This document shows, piece after piece, positions 26,701 through 38,700 of a DNA stretch of 64,000 nt (its first letter is position 1; each line of letters opens with the position of its first letter). Location of the stretch: contig CAIIXF020000010.1 of assembly GCA_903813345.2 (NCBI GenBank), forward strand, positions 36,695,425-36,759,424. Direction: 5' to 3'. The position numbers were made by a program, and so were the translations under genes. The notes below the pieces were generated by a model. It was given only the letters and a program-made list of their open reading frames with translations. It was not told where the DNA came from and made no database searches. This DNA is from Owenia fusiformis. Its lineage: Eukaryota > Annelida > Polychaeta > Sabellida > Oweniidae.

Positions 26701-29700
26701 GGTTAGATTGCATTTGAGACATATAATCCTGCACTTTGTCAATTTTGCGCTTTGCCATATTTGTATTAGGCAATGTATAGGGCAGATCTGGTAGTTCAAT
26801 TGACTTGAAGGTCTTTATGATGTCGATGATGTGACTTAGTTTATAATACAGGGATGAAAGGATCCTCAGATTCTAAAATGTAAAATCATTTCTATATTTT
26901 TGATCACATTGGTTATTAAAATGAAAACCAATCACCCCTTTAAAAAGTTAAGTAAGGCCTGGAGCCAATTAATGTAGATAATCTGTTCAAAAGTAAAATG
27001 AAATTTACTAATTGGCAGATATTGACTTAAATCATTACATTGCAATTTAAGTAATTAACTCCAGATTAATAATTGGTGCTTTACCATTACATATCAATAA
27101 TATGATTTAATTTGGCATATAAGTAATGGAAAAGTATAATACTGCAACAAATTATTTTATATCATTGGTTTTTTATCTGATTATACAAATGGATTTTTTT
27201 TATATCTAATGAGAAATCGGAGTAAGGAAAGAATAATGTGGGAAGATGTGGAAAATATGGGTGAAACTAAGAAAGTAGATAGGAAAATTTGGGGAAAGTG
27301 TGGAGAAATATGTCACCTTAAATAAACATTTACCTAGGAAAGTAAACAAATCTCAGTAGTTGTTTTGTTTATCATTTTGCCTTGAATTAGAGAAACCATT
27401 GTTTAAATTTATTAATTTTTATTTATTAATCTCATTGTTTTTTTTCATCTTATAAAACATGAATTTTCTTTGATATCTGATGAGAAACTAGGCTTAGCAA
27501 AGAATGTTGTGGAAAATATAAGTTGATAGCAAATTTGGGGAAATTGTGGAGAAATATCTCAGTTCAAATTATTTTATATCATTGGTTTTTTATCTGATTA
27601 TACAAATGGATTTTCTTTGATATCTAATGAGAAATTGGACTAAGGAAAGAATATTGTGGGAAGATGTGGAAAATATGGGTGAAACTAAGAAAGTAGATAG
27701 GAAAATTTGGGGAAAGTGTGGAGAAATATGTCACCTTAAATCAACATTTACCTAGAAATGTAAACAAATCTCAGTAGTTGTTTTGTTTATCATTTTGCTT
27801 TGAATTAGAGAAACCAATATGAACATGTAGAATTGAAGTTTAAAGAATACATATAGGATTTTATAATGAATTGTTATTGTTAAAGATTTAAAAAAGATTT
27901 TAATGTTCTATTTTAACAATTGATCATAAATGCATTGTATGTTTATTTATTTAAGTCTGGCTGTTTGATTGCTTTTGCAGAGTTCAAGTTGTGGAGATCA
28001 TAGAAAATTAGCATCATAAATGAGACTAACACTCCCCTTTCCTTTTCATTAATTAATTGGATTAAACATTTAGTGCCTATATATAGGGCTCTCCAGAGTA
28101 AAATTCAGTCTTAAATCAGATATCACAAGAGCTAGAACACTGATCATATCACAAGAAACAGAACACTGACCAAAAAGAAAGAATTTCAAAACATTTTGAC
28201 AGAATTAGAAATACTGTGTTCATAAAGAAGAAGATGACACTCAGACAACTCACAAAAGAAAAAGGTTTGAATATTATTGAAATAATTAAAATATAGGTTC
28301 ACTTCAATGACATATCGGTTTCAAACTATGGGTTCAACTATAGGTTCACTTCCAGTCAATGACATATCAGTTTCAAACTACGGGTTCAACTATAGGTTCA
28401 ACTATAGGTTCACTTCAATGACATATCAGTTTCAAACTACGGGTTCAACTATAGGTCCACTTCAAGTCAATGACATATCAGTTTCAAACTACGGGTTCAA
28501 CTATAGGTTCACTTCAATGACATATCAGTTTCAAACTACGGGTTCAACTATAGGTTCACTTCCAGTCAATGACATATCAGTTTCAAACTATGGGTTCAAC
28601 TATAGGTTTTTTTCAATAACATATCAGTTTCAAACTACGGGTTCAACTATAGGTTCACTTCAAGTCAATGACATATCAGTTTCAAACTACGGGTTCAACT
28701 ATAGGTTCACTTCCAGTCAATGACATATCAGTTTCAAACTGCGGGTTCAACTATAGGTTCACTTCAATGACATATCAGTTTCAAACTACGGGTTCAACTA
28801 TAGGTTCACTTCCAGTCAATGACATATCAGTTTCAAACTACGGGTTCAACTATAGGTTCACTTCCAGTCAATGACATATCAGTTTCAAACTACGGGTTCA
28901 ACTATAGGTTCACTTCAATGACATATCAGTTTCAAACTACGGGTTCAACTATAGGTCCACTTCAAGTCAATGACATATCAGTTTCAAACTACGGGTTCAA
29001 CTATAGGTTCACTTCAATGACATATCAGTTTCAAACTACGGGTTCAACTATAGGTTCACTTCCAGTCAATGACATATCAGTTTCAAACTATGGGTTCAAC
29101 TATAGGTTTTCTTCAATGACATATCAGTTTCAAACTACGGGTTCAACTATAGGTTCACTTCAAGTCAATGACATATCAGTTTCAAACTACGGGTTCAACT
29201 ATAGGTTCACTTCCAGTCAATGACATATCAGTTTCAAACTACGGGTTCAACTATAGGTTCACTTCAATGACATATCAGTTTCAAACTACGGGTTCAACTA
29301 TAGGTTCACTTCCAGTCAATGACATATCAGTTTCAAACTACGGGTTCAACTATAGGTTCACTTCCAGTCGATGACATATCAGTTTCAAACTACGGGTTCA
29401 ACTATAGGTTCACTTCAATGACAAATAAAGTTCAAACCTTGGATTCAATTATAGGTTCACTTTTGGGTTCAACCAGATTATTTTAATAACATGCAAATTT
29501 TATTTTTAACTTTAGGCCCTGACAAGTGGACTGTTATTTCCTTTGAGAGTGACAACAAGGGGCTAGTGATAAAATCCTCAAGACTGCGGCTTCTGGACAA
29601 CACAGATGAAATGATAGTGGGATGTGCAGTAAAGTGCAAAGCCTTTCCAAAGTACAAAGCAACAATTAAATGTATAACAGGTATATCAATATGAATTCCA

Positions 29701-32700
29701 GATTTTGTAATGAGTGCAGTGTGTGTATTACTTTCAAATAAATTCATTAGTTAACAACATAAATTACTTTTCTGAGATTTACATAATTTTATACGCTCAG
29801 TAGGAAAACTATGAATAAATATTTTATTTTATTCACAATGGTATGTAACATTATGTAATGTAGTTAATATGTAATTTACAGATGAGGAAGATGATGCCAA
29901 TACCTTGAGCTGCAATAATGCTATTAATATATAAGCATTCGGATTAGACAGATTTTAATGTGTGCTATAGTGACAAACTCTATTTACTTCATACAGGCAT
30001 TCAGCATCCCCGAGGAGCTAAGAAAAGAAGTACTGAGGAATATGCAGAATTGGCAACAACTAGTACTTCAGAAATAGAAAATGAAGATATCAGTGAAATT
30101 CAACGTAAGACGCTCTTAGTGTACTCTCTCCTATTTACAGCTAACCAAAATTATCTAAAAGGTCTTAGTTTAGCTTGAATTATTCTGAAAAACTGATTTT
30201 TAAACCTGCATATGAATCATATGTATGTATGTACATTTCATACATAAATAAGAATAATTTTGACACTCCTATTGAATCAGTGAAAGGTATGGAGCAAATA
30301 GAGCAAAGTGTATATATTGTATTTTTTCTTCTTAGCTGTAAAGCGTCGAAAGACAAGAAAACGGAAGAATGCATCCAAAATTAAGAAGCCCTTGAAGGAT
30401 GACAAAGTTACCAAAGTTAAACTGTCTCAGCTGAACAGTAAGTGGAACTAACATAAATCTGCAATTCATCTCAAACAATAATGTCAATAATTCTATATAA
30501 CAAAATAGCTATAAGATGAATGAAGTTGACAAGGCAAATGGATACAATATCTCATTCATTAATATATAATAAAAAAATATGTTTTGGTTATGTTTGTTGC
30601 TGTCAACATGGCACATGAAGATTTCCTATTACAGAATAGATTATCCTTGTAATTGTGATTGTAAAATGAGATGGTATTGTTAAAGTAAATATAAACTTTG
30701 CATTCATGAATTTTAATTTTTATTCTAGATATAGAACTAGTGCACAAACGCTCAAAAGAAAGAAGTGAAAAGTTTGCCACACTTTTTGCCACAAATTTGA
30801 ATGCCAAAGTTCAAGAAGTCTCGACACCTATTTCAAGACAATCAAGCCCAGTGCCTTCTTCACCAGTTCGAATTCCAAGTTCAAATGCCAAAGTTCAAGA
30901 AGTTTCGACACCTATTTCAAGACAACCGAGTCCAGTGCCTTCTTCGCCAGTTCGAAGTCCAAGTTCAAATGCCAAAGTTCAAGAAGTCTCGACACCTATT
31001 TCAAGACAACCGAGTCCAGTGCCTTCTTCGCCAGTTCGAATTCAAAGTTCAAATGCCAAAGTTCAAGAAGTCTCGACACCTATTTCAAGACAATCAAGCC
31101 CAACGCTTTCTTCGCCAGTTGCCATTCCAAATTCAAATGCCAAAGTTCAAGAAGTCTCGACACCTATTTCAAGACAATCAAGCCCAGTGTTTTCTTCACC
31201 AGTTGCCATTCGTAAGGCCCGCATGAGCACCAGCACCCACACCGTTGTAGAAGTAACTCAGATAACAGAGTGCAATAATCCTACCAATAACACAAGTCTG
31301 AATGTCAGAAATGATAAAGAGAATCAGTTGTCTGGATTGAACATATCTGGAAATTTAATAGAACTCATAGATGACATGGCAACAAACATGGAAACAAACC
31401 CGTCCTCAGGATATCAAGGTATGACAAACCCATCCTCAGGTTATCAAGGTATGACAAACACATCCTCAGGATATCAAGGTATGACAAACACATCCTCAGG
31501 ATATCAAGGTATGACAAACCCGTCCTCAGGATATCAAGGTATGACAAACCCGTCCTCAGGATATCAAGGTATGACAAACCCGTCCTCAGGATATCAAGGT
31601 ATGACAAACCCGTCCTCAGGATATCAAGGTATGACAAACCCATCCTCAGGATATCAAGGTATGACAAACCCGTCCTCAGGAGATCAAGGTATGACAAACC
31701 CGTCCTCAGGATATCAAGGTATGACAACCCAGTCCTCAGGATATCAAGGTATGACAAACCCGTCCTCAGGATATCAAAGTATGACAAACCCGTCCTCAGG
31801 ATATCAAAGTATGACAAACCCATCCTCAGGATATCAAAGTATGACAAACCCATCCTCAGGATATCAAGGTATGACAAACCCGTCCTCAGGATATCAAGGT
31901 ATGACAAACCCGTCCTCAGGATATCAATGTATGACAAACCCGTCCTCAGGATATCAAGGTATGGCGACAAACCCGTCCTCAGGATATCAGGGTATGGCGA
32001 CAAACCCGTCCTTGGGAAATCAGGGTATGGCGACAAACTTCTACTCTGGCTACCAAGGAATGGCGACTAATTACTCATCCCTCATCCCTCACAACAGCAT
32101 CACTGCAATGGCACCTTGGGCTGAGACAATGAAATCCCAATTATTTGTAAGTATACCAGCAGTTAAAATCTAAATTCTGCTCATTATTAGTTATATATGA
32201 AGCATTGAAAAGATTTTAATTATGTTTTGATGAAATAGTTTTTATGGAGTTCAACAATTTGCAAATATATCTCTAAAATTTCTTGTTATTGTCTAAGAAA
32301 CATTTTGATGCCTTTGCATATTATCTAAATGTGTAGCTGAAATGAGCAGTTTAATGCAAGTTTTTCACTCTATTTTTCAGAGAGATGTATGCAGCCATGT
32401 GTCCAATCAATTAAACATACTTCATGGAAGAATTGACTACAATACGTTTAAAAACCAGCAAAATGCCCAAGAAATCAATCTCATCCAGACCAGTTTTAAC
32501 AAAGGTAATATATCAAGAGCAAGTAAAAAATAATTTCAAATTCAAGTTTTTTTAATGGAATAGAATTGTATAATTTACTGAATTTTGTTTGACTATTGCA
32601 AACAATTTAGTCTCCGGCAAGCAAAGTTGGTTGTCAACTTCGAAATAATCAAAAGAGAAACCTGTACTTCTGACATCTCTCTAAATCCAAGGACTTCAAT

Positions 32701-35700
32701 TGTGAATATTTTTTTTCCCAATTACATACTTGCCCAATAACTACCTTCTTGATAAAACATTGACATATCACATGCTGGTCTGAACACATTTTTAAATTTC
32801 CAGTGGTGTTAAGATTACACCAACTATATTTTTCATGACTTTATCATGATAGTTTATAATTTATATATAATATATCATTTCAATTCTAAATTGTAGGCTT
32901 TGAGCAGTTCAATACCAATATGAACAGCATGAAGGACCGGATTGTGAATGAGATCACAGGAATAGTAAAACCTCCTACAGCCAGGAAGCTAGATCTGGAA
33001 TCATTGGGGAGCTCCATTGGATATAGTGAAACCCATAGGCAATACAGTGTCTCGCCACCCCTGTCACACTTGTCAGACGAAAGTGATTGTGAACTTTCTA
33101 TGGATATACAAGAATCTCAGTCACCTGAATCCCCAAGTTGTAAAACACCATCAACCGTTACTTCTCCTGTCTTCAATATACCATCTGCAAGTTCCAATAC
33201 TGAGATCCGACAAACACAATTACCAATTCAAGAATCTTCCTCTCTACCAGGCCAGACGTCTGATTCAGGTAATGTCATCTTTCATTTCTTAGACAACAGT
33301 TAGTAAACTTAACCCTGCATTTGTTCTTAACTAAAAGAATGGAAGCTATATAACTAATCAGAACCCAATAACTATGTCGTTCAACTCAAATTTCATTGCA
33401 GGTTGCTCTGTAAACAAAGAAACGCCAGAAGATCTGAGACCAGTTACTGTTGTTGAAAAAAGAAAAGCCAATATAACAGTGAGTATCAAGTTTCTAAGTT
33501 GAATGAAGGATTCAAATGGGTATTATGCATACTATGGGTTTAATTAAATAACATATTGACTATGGGTTCAACTATAGGTTCAATTACAGTCACATGTAAA
33601 CATCAAACCACAGTTTCAACTACGGGTTCAACTATAGCTTCACTTCAATGTCATGTAAACTTCAAACTACAGGTTTAACCACGGGTTCAACTATATTTTC
33701 ACTTCAATGATATGTCAGCTTCAAACCACGGGTTCAACTATAGGTTCATTTCAATGATATGTAAACTTCAAACCATGGGCTCAACTATAGGTTCATTTCA
33801 ATGACATTAACTTCAAACGACGGGTCCAACTATAGGTTCACTTCAATGACATATTAACTTCAAACCATGGATTCAACTATAGGTTCACTTCAATGACATA
33901 TTAATGACAATGTTCACTTCAATGACATTTCAGTTTAAAACCACGGGTTCAACTATAGGTTCACTTCAAAGGCATATCAGTTTCAAACCACGGGTGCAAC
34001 TATAGGTTCACTTTAATGACATTTCAGTTTCAAACCACGGGTTCAACTATAGGTTCACTTAACTGACATATTAATGACAATGTTCACTTCATTGACATTT
34101 CAGTTTAAAACCACAGGTTCAACTATAGGTTCACTTCAAAGACATATCAGTTTCAAACCACGGGTGCAACTATAGGTTCACTTTAATGACATTTCAGTTT
34201 CAAACCACGGGTTCAACTATAGGTTCACTTAACTGACATATTAATGACCATGTTCACTTCAATGACATTTCAGTTTAAAACCACGGGTTCAACTATAGGT
34301 TCACTTCAAAGACATATCAGTTTCAAACCACGGGTGCAACTATAGGTTCACTTCAATGACATTTTAATTTCAAACCACGGGTTCAACTATAGGTTCACTT
34401 CAATGACATATTAATTTCAAACCACAGGTGCAACTATAGGTTCACTTTCATGACATATCAGTTTCAAACCACGGGTTCAACTATAGGTTCACTTCAATGA
34501 CATATTAATTTCAAACCACAGGTGCAACTATAGGTTCATTTTCATGACATATCAGTTTCAAACCATGGGTTCAACTATAGGTTCACTTCAATGACATTAA
34601 TTTCAAACCACGGGTTCAACTATAGGTTCACTTCAAAGACATATCAGTTTCAAACCATGGGTGCAACTATAGGTTCACTTCAATGACATTTTATTTTCAA
34701 ACCATGGGTTCTACTATAGGTTTACTTCAATGGCATATTCACTTCAAACCATGGGTTCAACTATAGGTTCAATTCAATGATATGTTAGCTTCAAACTATG
34801 GGTTCAACTATAGGTTTACTTCAATGACATTTTATTTTCAAACCACGGGTTCACCTATAGGTTCACTTCAATGACATATTAATTTCAAACCACAGGTGCA
34901 ACTATAGGTTCACTTTCATGGCATATCAGTTTCAAACCACAGGTTCAACTATAGGTTCACTTCAATGTATAAGTTCAATGGGAAAATATGCAAACTTCGG
35001 GTTCAATTATAGCTTTAAATGAATAATATGTAGGCTTCAAACCACAGGTTCACCCATATGTATTTATAATTGAAACCATGACCTGAGGTATTCTGCAATT
35101 TATAAAGTTCTGATTCAGTTAATAAAAATCTTTCCTTTTACATAGGAAATCTCTGAATCGACAATGAAAGTAGTCGCAGATATAGTGAAGAAGAGAGGGC
35201 CAGGAAAAGCCATTTGCTACCTGCTAGATAAGATGTTTAGTGAAAGGGAACTCTTGAACACATTTGCCAGACCATCTGGGAACAACCTGACTTTAGATGA
35301 CCTTGGTGTTAGAATGCCGCTAATTAGAGGTATGTTCCTACTTTATCCAAAGTTTTATTTTTTAGATATTAAAGGATTCTGCAATAAATGTCTAGTTCAC
35401 CATTTCAATATTATCGTGTAGTAACACTGTAGGAAAATGGAGACAGTTTTGGTACCCCTTGATTATTTTACATAAGAAGGTGTTTCATTGTTCTGGCATA
35501 TTAACCAATTATAAAAAAGAATGTAATTCTAAAACAACTGCTCCACGTTAAATGATATGTCTCTAAAATGATTAATGTTTTGTAAAATCTTTTGTCATTG
35601 CAGAATTCTTGCAGACAAGACATGGGATAGATATAAATAAGATTGAGAAAACAACAAACCAAAAACGCAGAGATTTGAAAAGGAAAGCAAAGAAATAGAC

Positions 35701-38700
35701 TTTTGTTTATGGATTGTCCTGGGCTTAACAATCAATGTTACTAATGATTACAATTTATTAGTCTATGTCTACAATGCCATTAAAATAGCTTGTACATTTA
35801 AACATATATCAAAATTGATTTAATCAAATCCCATATTAGTTGTACAAAGTTGCATATTTTATGAATCTGTGTGTCAAATTATCTATTTTGTTTTCTTTAC
35901 AAAAGCAAAGTGCTGTCTCCTTTATTTTTATTTCAAAAAGTCAAATCATTTGTTCACAATATTATGTAAATACTTCCATTGGAAAACTATCAGATTGGTC
36001 CTTTTAATGACCTTGTATAGCACTGTAAGCATCAATAAAGGTATTTATTAACATCTGTATCATCCATCAATGAAACATTAGTTGGTTTAATTTTGAATAA
36101 TGATGAAATGTTTCTCAACTTGTAGGAAAATGATGAACTCAGATAAATACCTTATTTTGATTTCACAATTTTTGCAATTGCCAATGTATTATTATACTAC
36201 AGATTATAGATAGTCTAATAATGTTATTATCCCAGCCTTGCCTAATATAAGTGAGCGTTTTTTTTTTGTTTTTTTTGTTTTAATTCCATTAACAATAATT
36301 CAAGTAAAAATTCAAAATTAGATGAGTAAACAATACCAAATTGGGCAAGGCTACTATTATCCCTAGCTTAAGAATAAATTTGTCAACTTACCAAACATAC
36401 CCAGTTGTTCAATCCTGCTAGACCTTCGTATTTCAGAATGGACAGCTACAGTAACCTATAACTGTCTTAATAAAAAACTATAAACATTTGTAAATACTGA
36501 TTAGTTTGTACATAGAAAAAATATATGTATTGTATTATATATCAATGTAAATATAAATAAAGTTAAAACATTTGATACAAATGTGTACATGTTTATTTTA
36601 TATGAAGTCAAATCAATAGTATTGATGTTCAAGCTGGGTTCCACTAGGCTTATTGAGAATTATACCCTATGTAAATATTAAATAAAACAACTGTAAATAT
36701 TAGAGCATATTTAAGTCCCTCTATTTTCTCTAAGATGTACTACAATGCATGTAAAACCATGTAACTACCCTTTCCCACATTCCTCCACAGTGTGGAAAAT
36801 GTGGGGAAGTTAAGTAAAAATAAGATGAGAGTTACTTCATTTCCCCACATTTTTCCACAGTCACCCACATTTTTCCCTGAGGTAAAAGTGTGTAAAAACA
36901 AGAATGCCATCTCCTGTTTTTACCTAATTTTCCATGCCACACATGGGAGGATTGAGGTAAAAGTGTGTAAAACTAAGTGAGAACATGTACCCTTTTTCTC
37001 CACGCATGTCAAAACATGGGTTTTTTCCTAAGGGATGCATCAATTTCTCGACTTTGTACTACATTGCCGTATCAATTGCATACAGGTCCATATTATTGTA
37101 AATGATGGCTCGCCACATCTAGATACAGACCAAATAAATAATTATTGCATTCATACGTTTACTTATACCTGGGTCACATTTGCTCCGATCCATCGGCCGG
37201 CGCCCGGCCGATTGAGTGTTTTGCTCAATATTGTATTCAATTTTAACCAAATAATCAATTGGCCGGGCGCCGTAGTGAAAATCGGAGCAAATGTTACCAA
37301 GGCATTAGTGTAAGTTTCTAAATGGAGATATCCTGTGAGTGTTTCAGAATTTACAAATCGCCTCTAACTGCAAAGTTCGCCGTCTTATTATTAACATATT
37401 TGGATTCAGATATTACTCTGATTCACAGTTATTTTATTTATATAATATCCATGACTTTTTCAACTTTACTAACAAGTGTGGATCAAATTGATGTAATGTT
37501 GAAATTCTTTTAAATCTTGATCTATTCGTTCAACATCCATACAATTTTGAATTTCTTCAAAACCTTGATATATTCACAATACGTACTTTTACAGGGTCAA
37601 CGATTGTATGCCATTAGAGTTTTCATGAATCATGAAATTAAGTGACCAGTCCACATTTTTTACCATTGAAACAAAACCAAAACATATAAAGAACAAAGAG
37701 CTGACACCTATTCATCCATTTTTACTTAGCTAGATAGCAACTCCAATGTTGGATATTATCTTTGAGGATGACGTTGGTAGAATAACCACATAGTGATTCA
37801 GGACAAGTACATGTATCAGTGGTGTTAAAGGTGAGAACATCAAAAAGGTTTGACTTTACTAAAAGCTTTGCATAAGAGAGAACACGTATATGGAAGCCGA
37901 AATGTTGTTTTGCAAGGCATTAGAGTTCAAGGAAAATGAAGCAGTTTGTCCTTATTTATAGATAAAAAAATGTTGAGTTTTAGCACCAAACGAATCAATG
38001 GTCCAGGTCTCGTGTAGGTATCTGGTAGGATCAACATATTTGACGCACTGGGTCTAAAAATAATAAGCAGCGCTAATGTTGTTAGATTTCTTCTTTTGTG
38101 AACTAAATGCAATTAGATCAAAGCAAAGTAAAGAAGAAAAAATGGCCGTGCGATGGAACAATATGATGCTGTTAAAGAGTCAGTTGTTCGAGAAAATTCA
38201 ATTGTTGTATCTCTGCGGAATCCCAAGGGCTCACTTGGATTTATTTCCATACAGAATTCAGCTTTCAAAGCAAATATTATGCTTAACTTTGATGCCAAGT
38301 TAATACACAGAATTTTCGATGCTAGGGAACGAGGAATCCAGCCAATGAAATGAAAGTGCTAGATATGTTACCAAAGTGACAATATGGATTAAAATTGGCT
38401 GGTACTGTACACCTGACTATGGTATTTCGAAGATGAAGTTGGCAGAACACAGTGAACTGGTGAACCAGGTCAATTATCAGTGGAGTAGAAACGTGAAAGG
38501 TGAAAGGTACGACTTCACTAAAAGCATTTCATTGGGTAGAAAAGTTAAACGCGTCGGCTACATGGTCATGGATGGCCATATTGAGACCCCGTATGAGGTA
38601 GAGTTCTAAACCAATGACAAAAGCTATAACAAAAACTCGAATATCCCTAATATTTAAATCAAAAAAAAGAAATATACAGAATTTGACCATTATCTTAAAA

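Larger units (their letters stand above)
14872..37036. mobile_element. 22.2 kb giant DNA transposon with long TIRs
   Basis: Inverted repeats of about 390 bp (14872-15255 and 36646-37036) bound the element. The outer ends read ATCCCTTAGGAAAAAACCC and its inverse. Inside are a minus-strand transposase, a kinase gene nested in one of its introns, and a divergent BEN-domain gene. The tri-nucleotides flanking the ends are GGA and GCA, so a 3-bp target duplication with one change is possible but unproven. The transposase resembles the CACTA/EnSpm (Transposase_21-like) type, although the ends lack a CACTA motif. The gene structures are open through all predicted splices and the TIRs are very similar, which suggests a fairly recent copy. 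It sits in the last intron of ShK copy 2. Confidence 0.85.

Noticed and set aside
28307-29374. Several long plus-strand frames with MTYQFQTTGSTIGSL-type repeats
   Set aside because: They are translations of the intronic satellite (47- and 52-bp units). The frame breaks whenever the unit length changes, and splice sites place the region inside BEN intron 1.
31365-32036. 223-codon minus-strand frame with ILRTGLSYLD repeats
   Set aside because: It is the antisense of the 30-bp coding repeat in BEN exon 5. The plus strand has the splice-supported gene.
22503-35060. CRISPR-like regularly spaced repeats
   Set aside because: The spacers are themselves part of the repeat unit and are not unique. 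The genome is eukaryotic and no cas gene is present.
14928-36980. Identical 62-codon frames in the two TIRs
   Set aside because: Same sequence because the TIRs are inverted copies. No domain, and no start context or splice support.
14872-37036. Polinton/Maverick, Crypton or Helitron identity for the large element
   Set aside because: No polymerase B, retroviral-type integrase, tyrosine recombinase or Rep/helicase was found. The only transposase-like protein is CACTA/EnSpm-like.
38076-38609. Overlapping plus-strand frames of 66-77 codons
   Set aside because: No recognisable domain, no splice context, and they overlap in different frames within an intron.
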